Below, one piece after another: positions 24,855 to 33,325 of a stretch of DNA of 64,000 nt (its first letter is position 1; each line of letters starts with the position of its first letter). Source of the DNA: JAVWJP01 sp036638975 (lineage in GTDB: Bacteria > Bacillota > Clostridia > Oscillospirales > Ruminococcaceae). A model generated the notes under the pieces. The model did not search any database and was not told the DNA's origin. It saw only the letters and a list, made by a program, of their open reading frames with translations. The stretch lies in assembly GCA_036638975.1 (NCBI GenBank), contig JAVWJP010000005.1, positions 1-64,000 of the forward strand, in the 5' to 3' direction. The position numbers were made by a program, and so were the translations under genes.

Positions 24855-25113
24855 TAGAAATTGTTTATTTTATATTTAAGTATTACTTTTACTTAGTAAT
24901 TTAGTTGTTTTGTTAATATATTCTTTTATTTGAATGTATTTAATTAACAGCTTTGTAAATAAGATGATTATATAAAAAGAAAGCTTTTTTAAATTGCGGT
25001 ACAGGGAGATATATATTGTAATTTTTGCACTTGTAAGCTTCGCCTTGCGGTGATAGTATTAAAACATTGGCTCAACACAAAAGAAAAGTATTACATGAAA
25101 AGGGGACTTGTAA
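24855..25113. other. AT-rich intergenic region, no gene seen
   Basis: Very AT-rich DNA between divergent genes. It holds the small inverted repeat ATTACT/AGTAAT around 24884-24899. No convincing promoter for the downstream D-aminoacylase was found. AAAAGGGGA near 25100 is its ribosome binding site. Confidence 0.5.
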
Positions 25114-26712
25114 ATGTTTGATTTGCTTATAAAAAACGGCACAGTGGCAGACGGAAGCGGTGTGCCTGTATTTAAAGCAGATGTGGCGGTGACAGGCAGA
25201 GAAATTACGGCGATAGCACCGAGGCTTGATTATAACGCAAAAAAGGTGATAGATGCGCGCGGTAAGCTTGTTACACCGGGGTTTATAGATATTCACCGCC
25301 ATGCAGATGTAAAACTGTTTACAAAGTCGTTTGGAGAAGCAGAGCTCCGTCAGGGCTTAACTACTATAGTAAACGGAAACTGCGGGTTGTCGTGTGTACC
25401 TTGCCCGCAAGAGCACCGCGCAGAGATTCTTTCGTTTTTGCGCCCTGTTATCGGCGAAGCCCCGCTTGATGCCGATTTTGAAAGCTTTACAGATTACATG
25501 GATTCTGTAAAGCATACACCGCTGCCGCTTAATGTGGGAATGTGCGTGGGCAACGGTACGGTGCGCGCCGCCACACGCGGCTATGCTACAGGTAAGCTTA
25601 GCGTTGCAGAGCTGGCTGCCGCGCAGGGACATTTGCGCGAGGCGTTGGAGGGCGGGGCTTTGGGTGTTACACTTGGTATAGTATATGCACCCGAATATAA
25701 CTACAGTGCCGATGATTTTGTAGAAGTTTTACAGCCGATGCGTGAATATGACGTGCCGCTTGTTACACATATACGTGGTGAGGGAGATTTATTTCATCGT
25801 TCTCTTTATGAGGTTATAGGTATTGCAAAGCGCCTTGGAGTTCGGCTGCATATCAGCCATTTTAAGTGTATAGGCAAGCGCAATTGGGGGAATGGCATGA
25901 CCCGTGCGCTTCAAATTTTAGATGAAGCACGTGCCTCCGGCTTAGAGGTTGACTGCGATGTTTACCCATACACAGCCGGCTCGACACAGCTTATTCAAAT
26001 TTTGCCGCCGAGTTACTTAGAGGGCGGCGTGCCCGAAATTATAAAGCGCCTAAGCTCTCACGCCTGCCGCGATGAATTGCGCGAGATTTTCAGCCGTCCT
26101 TCAGATAATTTTGAAAACCTTGTAAATTCAATCGGGTGGGAGAATATACGCTGTACCTCAATGTTTTGTCCGGAAAACCTGCAATATCTGGGCAAGTCTG
26201 TTGCGGAAATAGCACAATTGCGCGGAGAAGACCCCTGTGACACCGCCTGCAATTTGCTTGTAGGCGAGGAATGCAATATTTCTATGGTGGATTTTATTAC
26301 GGCAGAAGAAGATGTACGTCGGGTTTTATGCTCTCCGCTAAGCTCTGTCATTTCCGACGCGGTTTACCCTGCGGGGGGAGTGCCGCACCCGCGGCTTTAC
26401 GCGGCTTTTCCGAAGGTACTTACAGACTATGTAAGAAAAGAACATATATTACCGCTTGAAACAGCAATTAATAAAATGACAGCAAAGCCCGCGGGTGTAT
26501 ATCGTTTGCCCAAAAAAGGCTTGCTCAAGGTGGGCTTCGATGCGGACATTAATATTTTTGCCCTCGAAAACCTCAGTGCTCCGGCTAGCTATGAAGACCC
26601 AATGCAGTTTTGCGGCGGCTTTGATTATATTTTTGTCAATGGCAGGCTTGCCGTCGAGCATGATAAACTGACACAGGTGTTTGCAGGAGACTTATTAAAA
26701 TGCCAAAAATAG
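25114..26712 (+). CDS. D-aminoacylase / N-acyl-D-amino-acid deacylase family amidohydrolase
   Basis: This 532-residue amidohydrolase probably removes the acyl group from N-acyl-D-amino acids. It has the small beta-sandwich N-terminus (LIKNGTVADGSG), the metal motif PGFIDIHRHAD (His-x-His near residue 62), the family's Cys in GNCGLS, ITHIRGEG-like (VTHIRGEGD) and HISHFKCIG motifs with metal-binding His, and the late SDAVYPAG segment with the catalytic Asp. The C-terminal GLLKVGFDADINIF strand closes the sandwich. It is monocistronic with a terminator. D-amino acid or dipeptide substrates are likely but the exact one is unknown. Confidence 0.88.
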   Translation: MFDLLIKNGTVADGSGVPVFKADVAVTGREITAIAPRLDYNAKKVIDARGKLVTPGFIDIHRHADVKLFTKSFGEAELRQGLTTIVNGNCGLSCVPCPQEHRAEILSFLRPVIGEAPLDADFESFTDYMDSVKHTPLPLNVGMCVGNGTVRAATRGYATGKLSVAELAAAQGHLREALEGGALGVTLGIVYAPEYNYSADDFVEVLQPMREYDVPLVTHIRGEGDLFHRSLYEVIGIAKRLGVRLHISHFKCIGKRNWGNGMTRALQILDEARASGLEVDCDVYPYTAGSTQLIQILPPSYLEGGVPEIIKRLSSHACRDELREIFSRPSDNFENLVNSIGWENIRCTSMFCPENLQYLGKSVAEIAQLRGEDPCDTACNLLVGEECNISMVDFITAEEDVRRVLCSPLSSVISDAVYPAGGVPHPRLYAAFPKVLTDYVRKEHILPLETAINKMTAKPAGVYRLPKKGLLKVGFDADINIFALENLSAPASYEDPMQFCGGFDYIFVNGRLAVEHDKLTQVFAGDLLKCQK

Positions 26713-26727
26713 TATTGTGAAAAAAAC

Positions 26728-26772
26728 AAAAACCTCCCGCAGCATTTTAAATGACTTGCAGGAGGTTTTTTA
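26728..26772. terminator. Bidirectional terminator between D-aminoacylase and modC
   Basis: AAAAACCTCC pairs with GGAGGTTTTT, extended inward by GCA/TGC. It sits between convergent genes and has A- and T-runs on opposite sides. Confidence 0.8.
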
Positions 26773-26793
26773 TTTTAAGTATCAAATTTAAAA

Positions 26794-27840
26794 TTACTGA
26801 TGAAGCAGCAAAATTTTATTTGGCGCAATGGCTACGGTAACGTGTTTTTTGTCAGGCTGCGCCGCCCAGGCTTCTTTTTTTGCTTCCATGCGCAAAAGCG
26901 GTGCATCTTCTACAGCGTTTATTGGACGCAGCAGAAGTACGGTAGAAAACACATCGTCTATCACGCGTGTTACAACGCACTGCATAGAGTTTACCGCGGC
27001 TTCATCTGCAAAGATAATATGATGTATACGTATGCCGATTGAGGTGGTGCTTGCAGGCACTGTACGGTTGCAGCACAATGTGATGTTCCAAGCGGGGAGC
27101 CTTACACCTTCGCCGCACGGAACAGCATCGGTGTAGTTTTTACAGCCTGTAAGCTGCGCCGCAGAGATAGTTTCGGGGTTATCAAACAGCGCTGTCATAA
27201 ACTGCGAGCCTGTGGATTTTCCGTTGTTTACCACACAGACGCGGGGGCAGTTGCGCCATGCTTCTCCGCGGTTGTGGGTAACCCAAAGCACGGTGCCGTT
27301 AAAGCCTGCCAAGACAGATGATATTTCTTGTTCCATTTGAAACTTCAGGTAGTTGTCAAGTGCAGAGAAAGGCTCGTCCAGTAAAAGCAGAGCGGGCTCA
27401 GATGCTAAAATTCTCGCCAGTGCAGTCCTCTGCTGCTGCCCGCCGGAAAGCTGAAATGGGTGCTTTTCCGCTTCGGCTTCAAGGTGGAAGGCGCGGAGCT
27501 GCTCGTCTGTTAAAATATTCTTTTTTGCTTTGTCACGTATGGCAACGGCAATATTTTGTCGCACCGTCATGTTTGGGAACAGTGCATACTGTTGAAAAAG
27601 GTAGCCTACCTTGCGCTGCTGCGGAGGTAGGTTTATGCCCGCCGTGCTGTCATATAATACCTGTCCGTCTGCCACAATTCGTCCTTCGTCAGGTGTCATT
27701 ATGCCTGCTATGCAGCGCAGAGCAACGCTTTTACCCGCACCTGATGCACCCAATAGCGCTAGAATTTCGTTTTCGGCACTAAATTGCATTTCTAAATTAA
27801 AAGCACCAAGCTTTTTACGGATTTCTACGTAAAGTGACAT
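26794..27840 (-). CDS. modC: Molybdate ABC transporter ATP-binding protein
   Basis: ModC powers molybdate import. Walker A GASGAGKS (residues about 33-40), Q-loop FQQYALFP, signature LSGGQQQR and Walker B LLLDEPFSALD are intact. After the ATPase domain there is a C-terminal extension of about 120 residues that is expected to hold a TOBE/Mop-like oxyanion-sensing fold (seen around SIGIRIHHIIF and VTRVIDDVFSTVLLL). The start codon overlaps the modB stop as TAATG (27840), showing translational coupling. It is the last gene of modABC. Confidence 0.92.
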   Translation of the reverse strand: MSLYVEIRKKLGAFNLEMQFSAENEILALLGASGAGKSVALRCIAGIMTPDEGRIVADGQVLYDSTAGINLPPQQRKVGYLFQQYALFPNMTVRQNIAVAIRDKAKKNILTDEQLRAFHLEAEAEKHPFQLSGGQQQRTALARILASEPALLLLDEPFSALDNYLKFQMEQEISSVLAGFNGTVLWVTHNRGEAWRNCPRVCVVNNGKSTGSQFMTALFDNPETISAAQLTGCKNYTDAVPCGEGVRLPAWNITLCCNRTVPASTTSIGIRIHHIIFADEAAVNSMQCVVTRVIDDVFSTVLLLRPINAVEDAPLLRMEAKKEAWAAQPDKKHVTVAIAPNKILLLHQ

Positions 27841-28505
27841 TATTTCAGCTCCTTTTGACGATGCTCCAGCAGGTTGACTGCAAGCAAAACTACGGCTGAA
27901 ATGCTGAGATTAACAATTACCCAACGCAGCGCCTCGGCATCGTTGCCTGTGCGCCAAAGCTGGTATACAGTTGTTGAGATAGTTGCGGTTTTACCGGGTG
28001 TGTAGCCTGCCAGCATAGAGGTAGCGCCGTATTCGCCAAGTGCCCTTGCAAAAGCAAGCACCGTGCCCGCTAAAATACCTTGACGGCATACGGGCATTCT
28101 TATAAACCAAAAGATGTATGAATCGGAAAGCCCCAGTGTGCGTCCCGCATCTGCCAGTGTTTCGTCAAAGCTTTCAAACGCACCGCGCGCCGTGCGGTAA
28201 AGCAGGGGGAACGCAACGGTTACGGTAGCAAAAACAGCCGACCACCATGTCATAACCAGCTTACCGCCGAACACAGCGGCAAACCATGCCCCAAAGGCGT
28301 GCTGCGGGCCCAACAGCCGCAGAAGTAAAAAGCCTACTACTGTGGGCGGCAGTACCAGCGGCATTGTCAGAATAACATCTACCGCACCTTTTGCTATGCG
28401 CGGCAGACGTGCAACATAATATGCGGCTGTAATTCCCATAAAAAAGATTATAACGGTTGAAATTGCTGCAATGCGCAAAGAATTATATAGCGGAAACCAA
28501 TTCAT
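27840..28505 (-). CDS. modB: Molybdate ABC transporter permease
   Basis: ModB is a 221-residue membrane channel subunit with about five or six helices. The EAA-type coupling loop for ModC is seen in DAGRTLGLSDSYIFWFIRMP, and the early TMPLVLPPTVVGFLLL segment is characteristic of ModB. SD GGAGG stands six bases before the ATG. It lies 79 bp downstream of modA and overlaps modC. Confidence 0.94.
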   Translation of the reverse strand: MNWFPLYNSLRIAAISTVIIFFMGITAAYYVARLPRIAKGAVDVILTMPLVLPPTVVGFLLLRLLGPQHAFGAWFAAVFGGKLVMTWWSAVFATVTVAFPLLYRTARGAFESFDETLADAGRTLGLSDSYIFWFIRMPVCRQGILAGTVLAFARALGEYGATSMLAGYTPGKTATISTTVYQLWRTGNDAEALRWVIVNLSISAVVLLAVNLLEHRQKELK

Positions 28506-28584
28506 AACAGACCTCCGGTCCTTTAAAAAAGCTTTAAAGCCGCTTTTAATTTAGCTTTAGCCTTGCTAAAATTTTGTCAAGACA

Positions 28585-29427
28585 TTATTTTACGGGCATA
28601 AAGCCGACGGAGCGGAATATTTTCATTGCCTCGTCACCTTGCAGATATGTTAAAAAAGCTTGCGCGGCTTCTTTGTTTGCGCTGTTTTTTAATATTGCCG
28701 CGGGGTATATAACCTGCGAACACATATCGGGTTTGGCTTCCTCTATTACATCAAGCCCTGCGGAGGCGGCATCTGTGGCATATACTATACCGCAGTCTAC
28801 AACGCCCTCTTTAACCTGAGTTAAAACCTCTTTAACATTAGAGCCGTATGTAACTTTACCATCAGCCTCAAGCTTTTTAATGTCTATACCCAAGTTCTTT
28901 AAAATCTCCAGCGAATAGCCGCCCACAGGTACATCGCTGTTGCCCAAAGAAACCAGCTTGCAGGTTGCAATGTCAGAAAAATGGGCTATTTTTGCGGGGT
29001 TTTCTTTAGGGGCAATTAGCACAACTTTATTTTCAAGCAGCTTTACACGGGTTTCCGGTGCGATAAAATCTAAATTATCCTTGCTTTTTTCGCTTTCGAG
29101 TGCGTCCATTTGTTTGCCGGCGGCAGAGATGAAGATATCGCAGCTTGCGCCTTCGGCAATTTGTGTTTTAAGCGTTCCGGAGGAATCGTACGTTGCGACA
29201 ATGGACACGTCCGGTGCGGTTGCCTTATACGCTTTTATTATTTCGTCCATGGTTTCGGTCAGAGATGCGGCGGCAAACACTGTAAGCTCTACGGGTTTGT
29301 TTTGCGGCACTGTGCTTTCCGCAGGTGGGGCAGGTGCGGCAGACGACTTTGCTGTTGGCGCAGCCCCGCAGGAGGCAAGCGAGAGGGCAAGCAGTGCCGA
29401 AAGTATAATGGAAGTAAGTTTTTTCAT
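28585..29427 (-). CDS. modA: Molybdate-binding lipoprotein
   Basis: ModA captures molybdate outside the membrane. From the ATG at 29427 the signal peptide MKKLTSIILSALLALSLASC ends in a lipobox with Cys20, so it is lipid-anchored. A Pro/Ala/Ser linker leads to the binding domain with FAAASLTETMDEI, the ligand-loop YDSSGTLKTQI and GIVYATDA segments typical of ModA. I reject the longer start at 29469, because GAAAGGAT precedes 29427 at good spacing. A sigma-A promoter with a ModE-like operator lies upstream, implying repression when molybdate is plentiful. Confidence 0.94.
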   Translation of the reverse strand: MKKLTSIILSALLALSLASCGAAPTAKSSAAPAPPAESTVPQNKPVELTVFAAASLTETMDEIIKAYKATAPDVSIVATYDSSGTLKTQIAEGASCDIFISAAGKQMDALESEKSKDNLDFIAPETRVKLLENKVVLIAPKENPAKIAHFSDIATCKLVSLGNSDVPVGGYSLEILKNLGIDIKKLEADGKVTYGSNVKEVLTQVKEGVVDCGIVYATDAASAGLDVIEEAKPDMCSQVIYPAAILKNSANKEAAQAFLTYLQGDEAMKIFRSVGFMPVK

Positions 29428-29480
29428 GTTTGTAATCCTTTCAATTAAGAGGTTTTTTTTGAGGTTCACCTTTAAATATG

Positions 29481-29506
29481 TCGTTATTTTTACAAAAGAA
29501 TAACGA
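29481..29506 (-). promoter_or_regulatory. ModE-box-like operator of modABC
   Basis: The inverted repeat TCGTTATT-N10-AATAACGA spans 26 bp. Its outer ends and overall length match the E. coli ModE site (TCGNTATATA-N6-TATATAACGA, also 26 bp). It lies about +4 to +29 from the predicted start of transcription, so a bound repressor would block elongation or initiation. No modE gene is seen in the window. Confidence 0.7.
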
Positions 29507-29516
29507 ACTTTAAATT

Positions 29517-29545
29517 ACTATACGAGGTTTACTGTAAAAAGTCAA
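29517..29545 (-). promoter_or_regulatory. Promoter of modABC
   Basis: On the minus strand TTGACT (complement of 29540-29545) and TATAGT (complement of 29517-29522) are exactly 17 bp apart, close to the sigma-A consensus, and lie about 90 bp upstream of modA. Confidence 0.75.
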
Positions 29546-29560
29546 GGAACATATCGCAAC

Positions 29561-29596
29561 AAAAGCGCCCATATACTAAAATAAATGGGCGCTTTT
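29561..29596 (-). terminator. Terminator of the caspase-like gene
   Basis: AAAAGCGCCCAT pairs perfectly with ATGGGCGCTTTT. On the minus strand the stem is followed by TTTTGTTG. It lies between the caspase-like gene and the mod promoter and isolates them. Confidence 0.75.
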
Positions 29597-29641
29597 ACTG
29601 CAATTTAATAGTAAGCTTGTCTGTCAAAAAGCCTTTTTAGT

Positions 29642-32383
29642 TTATTTTTTTGTGGTAAGAGGTTTATCTGTAATTATTAAATCTCCGCCTGTTTCTGTGT
29701 CAAAATGCAAATACCCGTTTTTATCTATCCAATATTTTTTTACAGGCACAGGCGTATATGTGTTTGTAGCTTTATCGTAGCTGTAGAACAGAAGTGCCTT
29801 TGTGTTAAGCCCTGTAAGGTCTGTCTTTACGGCAACGTCTACCCTCATGCCAAACTTGCCCTGCTGTGCAAAGCTTACAATTGCCATTTTGCCGCCAAAG
29901 CTTTTTAATTTTTCTCTTGTTGCCTGTGTAGAAGCCCAGTCTGTTTTAATACCAAGCTGTATGTCGCCTTTAAGGTTTTTTGCAAGCGACGGGTTGAGGT
30001 AAAGCCTTGCCGTAACGCTGCCGTCTGCACCTATTGTGTCAGCTTTAAGAATTACCTTGCCACCCGCTGCTTTTGCCGCTTGTGCCATGTCGTTAAGTGC
30101 CGCCGGCGTAATTCTTTCTGCATTTTTAACCATGACCTCCGCGGTTACGTCTGTTGAGGGTTTGCCGGCTGCTAAAGCCGCTTTTACTGCATTTGTTACA
30201 GCAGCCTTGGTTTCATTCTTAACATTTTCGGCTTTGACTTCTCCGTTTGCCGCAACATTGTCACTTGGCTCTGTGGGTGACGGTGCAGCCTTGGTCGACC
30301 AGCCGCTGTTACTTTCACCGCCAGAACCGCTGTTACCTTCACCGCTCGGACCGCCGCCTTCAGGTGAAGTGTACAAATCCAAATCTATACGGTTGGTATT
30401 TGCGCCAACCTTGCAGTTACCTCTGTAAACAGGTAAGCCGGTGACTGTTATTGTGTAATTGTACGTGCCCTGCGAAAGGTTAAAGCTTGCCATTCCCTTT
30501 GCGTTTGTTACGGCACTGGCAACAGTTTCGTCGCCGCGCTTAATTAAAACAGTGGCGTTTGCAAGTGGCCCGCCACTATATTTTATGTTAAAGGTTGTGG
30601 TAGGTGCGGGGTCAAACAAATCGGTTGGCTTTATAAAATTAATATATACTTCTTTTGTTTGCACACCGCCGTTTACTCCGTAATTTACAGTGCTTACAAT
30701 CTTATATTTGCCGCTTTCGGCAAAAGCGCCCGCATCGGTTTTACCGTCCCAAAAAAATTCATTGACACAATCGGCAAGCTGCAATGCCGCATGATTATCT
30801 ATAGGATTTAATCTTCCTTGTACATTATCCGCAAGCACTCTTACTGTGCCGCCGTAAATATCTTTAATTTGGCACGAAAGCAAAGCGGAAAAGTCTTTTG
30901 GCGGGTTTTTGTCAACGGGAACTGTAGGTGTTTCTTTAAGCTGCATACTTATGCGCAGCTCGCGTGAATCTTTTTTAGGTTCAAAAACAGAGTTAGTTAA
31001 GGGCTTTATTATGGAGAGCTTGTTGTTTGTAACAGGGATTGTGCCGTCAGATAACACTGTAAGAGCTACAGAAACAGCTGCAGAGCCCTTTTTATGCGGA
31101 CGAACAAGAATGGCATAGCTGCCCTCAGATGGCGGCAATTGTGATGAAATTTCTATAGTGTTGCGGCTATTCGGTATAACACTTACAATATTGGGGTTTT
31201 CGGGGAAGTCGAATGGGTTTTTTCCATATATTTGCGAGCCTGTGCAAACAGTATAACCTACCATATTGTTAAAGGGAATCATAAATTCGCCTATTTCAAG
31301 CTCTGTAAAATTCCCCGCATCAAAGGTGAGAAATGATCTGCCGTTTTTTAATTCAATCTGTGGGTCTGTTATTTCTGCACCAAGCGCATTTGCGTTATCG
31401 TGGTAAGAAAGCAGGCTTGTACTGTCATTCTCGGGGTATGCACGTACATAGCAGGGAATATTCGTTTTACTGCACCAACGGTACATTTCGGCAATAGTAA
31501 TGGTTTTGTCGTTATTGCAGTCCGCAGGATATGCGTTATATTCCTTGTCAAAGTAGGCTACTCCCGCACCGCCTGTCAAAGCAAGTGAGAGTAGTGGTAT
31601 ACTGATTATATCGGTTACCTCTGTATCAGTTATACCGGTTGCATCTATACCAAGGCTGCTGCTGTAGTGCGATGACGAGAGAATAAGCTTATATTTGTCG
31701 GCGTTATTGCTGCCGTCCTCAAATGCTCCTCTTTGAGTTTTTTCGGCAAAGCTTCCTATAAAATCGTTTACAAAGTTTGCTTCGCCGTAACCTGTACTTT
31801 TACTTGCCAAAGCGCCTGAAAAACAGGTGTCCAGCATTAAAATAAATGTACCCTCGTATTTGTCAAGCTCTTTTTTTAAAAAACCGCTTGTTATCCAAAG
31901 ATTCTTGTTAATGACCATTGCAGAATCATTGCCGCTGTCAATGGTTGCGCTATGCCCGCAAAAATAAAAATAATTTATATCGTCGGCATCGCTTTGTGAA
32001 TACGCATTGCGGAGTTCTTCTGCTAAGGCATTTTTGGCATCGTTCTCGCTTAATTTATTGGGTATAAAAGTATACTTTAAGTTGTTAGTACCTTTAAATT
32101 GGTCCGATTTTTCAAACATTTTGTACATCATTTTTGCTGCATTGGACGGTGCATATTTAAGAGTGTTTTCAGGTGTTTCGCAGCTTAGTATAAGCGCATG
32201 ATATTGTACTCCGTTGGCAGGCGGCTTTTCCCCGGAATCTCTTTTTATAACAGAGTAACTGCCTAATGAGCCGCTTTGTTCGTTAGAGCTTATGTCAGTT
32301 GCCGTGGCTGCAATGACATTTGAAAAAACCAGAGAGAAGCAAAGTGCAATGCAGAGCATTTTTTTAAATATTTGTGTTTTCAT
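29642..32383 (-). CDS. Secreted caspase-like (peptidase C14) multidomain protein
   Basis: This protein of 913 residues has a signal peptide (residues about 8-28) and no evident C-terminal anchor or sorting signal. A caspase-fold peptidase domain follows, with the catalytic His in FYFCGHSA (about 142) and the catalytic Cys in LMLDTCFSGA (about 186), the usual spacing. Near residue 288 DCNNDKTITIAE fits an EF-hand-type Ca2+ loop within the domain. Next come beta-sandwich-like segments with an Ig/FlgD-like motif (NEFFWDGKTDAGAFAESGKY) and a carboxypeptidase-regulatory-like repeat (ATVLIKRGDETVASAVTNAKG), a Gly/Ser/Pro-rich linker, and an unrecognised C-terminal beta-rich domain of about 170 residues. 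The ATG at 32383 has GGAGG upstream; the frame's first ATG at 32398 overlaps that SD. Substrate unknown. Confidence 0.85.
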   Translation of the reverse strand: MKTQIFKKMLCIALCFSLVFSNVIAATATDISSNEQSGSLGSYSVIKRDSGEKPPANGVQYHALILSCETPENTLKYAPSNAAKMMYKMFEKSDQFKGTNNLKYTFIPNKLSENDAKNALAEELRNAYSQSDADDINYFYFCGHSATIDSGNDSAMVINKNLWITSGFLKKELDKYEGTFILMLDTCFSGALASKSTGYGEANFVNDFIGSFAEKTQRGAFEDGSNNADKYKLILSSSHYSSSLGIDATGITDTEVTDIISIPLLSLALTGGAGVAYFDKEYNAYPADCNNDKTITIAEMYRWCSKTNIPCYVRAYPENDSTSLLSYHDNANALGAEITDPQIELKNGRSFLTFDAGNFTELEIGEFMIPFNNMVGYTVCTGSQIYGKNPFDFPENPNIVSVIPNSRNTIEISSQLPPSEGSYAILVRPHKKGSAAVSVALTVLSDGTIPVTNNKLSIIKPLTNSVFEPKKDSRELRISMQLKETPTVPVDKNPPKDFSALLSCQIKDIYGGTVRVLADNVQGRLNPIDNHAALQLADCVNEFFWDGKTDAGAFAESGKYKIVSTVNYGVNGGVQTKEVYINFIKPTDLFDPAPTTTFNIKYSGGPLANATVLIKRGDETVASAVTNAKGMASFNLSQGTYNYTITVTGLPVYRGNCKVGANTNRIDLDLYTSPEGGGPSGEGNSGSGGESNSGWSTKAAPSPTEPSDNVAANGEVKAENVKNETKAAVTNAVKAALAAGKPSTDVTAEVMVKNAERITPAALNDMAQAAKAAGGKVILKADTIGADGSVTARLYLNPSLAKNLKGDIQLGIKTDWASTQATREKLKSFGGKMAIVSFAQQGKFGMRVDVAVKTDLTGLNTKALLFYSYDKATNTYTPVPVKKYWIDKNGYLHFDTETGGDLIITDKPLTTKK

Positions 32384-32512
32384 TTTATGTACCTCCATTT
32401 AATTTAAGCTTGAGCAGATATATTTGTCGGGATAATTGCTTATATTTTTAAGTATACACCAAATAATAGCTTTTAAAAAGGGCTTTGGTAAATGTTTTTA
32501 GAATATTGGTTA

Positions 32513-32540
32513 TTGACATATGTCAGATACTGAGTATAAT
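32513..32540 (+). promoter_or_regulatory. Promoter of the DUF134/NifX/ATPase operon, with palindrome over the -35
   Basis: Consensus TTGACA (32513-32518) and TATAAT (32535-32540) are 16 bp apart. A perfect 12-bp palindrome TGACATATGTCA (32514-32525) covers the -35, a position at which a bound protein would block RNA polymerase. The DUF134 protein encoded next is an HTH protein and a candidate binder. Confidence 0.75.
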
Positions 32541-32583
32541 AATTAAAAGTAAGTGGTAAAATTCTTTGTAAAGGGGCGGTGCA

Positions 32584-32961
32584 ATGGCAAGACCAAAAAA
32601 GTGGCGGAAGGTCTGTTGTATGCCACGCAGCACAGAGTTTGCACCTGTCGGAACCGATTTTTGCATAAATGATGCTGTTGTAATGCCTGTTGACGAGTAT
32701 GAAGCCATTCGGCTTATAGACCACGAAGGCTTTACACAAGAGGAATGTGCAGCATATATGAAGATTGCCCGCACCACAGTACAGCAAATTTATAACGATG
32801 CCAGAAAAAAGCTTTCTGTTGCACTGGTGGACGGAAAACCGCTTATTATAAGCGGCGGAGAATATCGCCTTTGCGATGGTGCAGAGGCATATTGCGGCTG
32901 TGGCGGCTGCCGCAGACATAGCCGAAGCTGTGCAGCCGCCGTGAAAGGGGAAGATGACTAA
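32584..32961 (+). CDS. DUF134 family HTH protein
   Basis: A 125-residue protein of the DUF134 family. The start MARPKKWRKVCCMP, the segment DEYEAIRLIDHEGFTQEECA and the helix-turn-helix MKIARTTVQQIYNDARKKL are typical, so it is probably a DNA-binding regulator. The C-terminal part carries a Cys cluster (YCGCGGCRRHSRSC) that could bind Zn or an Fe-S cluster. DUF134 genes commonly accompany NifX-like proteins, as here. The downstream gene overlaps its end by 8 bp, and a palindrome covers the promoter, suggesting autoregulation. GGGGCGG is the likely SD. Confidence 0.88.
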   Translation: MARPKKWRKVCCMPRSTEFAPVGTDFCINDAVVMPVDEYEAIRLIDHEGFTQEECAAYMKIARTTVQQIYNDARKKLSVALVDGKPLIISGGEYRLCDGAEAYCGCGGCRRHSRSCAAAVKGEDD

Positions 32962-33325
32962 AATGAAAATAGCAATACCTGTTGATGAAAATAGCTTAGA
33001 AAGTGCAGTGTGTGTTTCTTTTGGCAGAGCACCATATTTTATGTTGTATGACACAGAGAGCAAGGAAGCAATTTTTTATAAAAACGCGGCGGCAGAAGCA
33101 GAGGGCGGGGCAGGGATTAAAGCGGCGCAGTTTATTGTAGACAGTAAGGCAGATGTTTTACTGACTGTTCGCTGTGGGCAAAATGCCGCCGATGTTCTGA
33201 ACGCGGCAGATATAAAAACGTATAAAACCATTAAAAAAGGCGCGGCAGAAAACATTGTTGATTTTGAGGCGGAAAAGCTTGCTGTTATGACACAATTCCA
33301 TGCAGGCTTTCACGGACACCAATGA
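32954..33325 (+). CDS. NifX/NifB-like Fe-Mo cluster-binding domain protein
   Basis: A 123-residue single-domain protein of the dinitrogenase iron-molybdenum cofactor family (also NafY, NifX, orange protein). Visible are the start KIAIPVDEN, the VSFGRAPYFMLYD strand, and DVLLTVRCGQNAADVL in the position of the family's usual GG/G-NA-D motif. The C-terminus ends in HAGFHGHQ, a possible metal ligand cluster. It overlaps the DUF134 gene by 8 bp and the next ATPase gene by 4 bp, so the set is translationally coupled. No nitrogenase genes are present, so a role other than nitrogen fixation is likely. The start might also be the ATG at 32963. Confidence 0.85.
   Translation: MTKMKIAIPVDENSLESAVCVSFGRAPYFMLYDTESKEAIFYKNAAAEAEGGAGIKAAQFIVDSKADVLLTVRCGQNAADVLNAADIKTYKTIKKGAAENIVDFEAEKLAVMTQFHAGFHGHQ

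Noticed and set aside
24855..25113. Sigma-D (motility) promoter for the chemoreceptor
   Set aside because: No TAAA-N15-GCCGATAA-like sequence was found; the sigma-A-like pair at 24826-24854 fits better.
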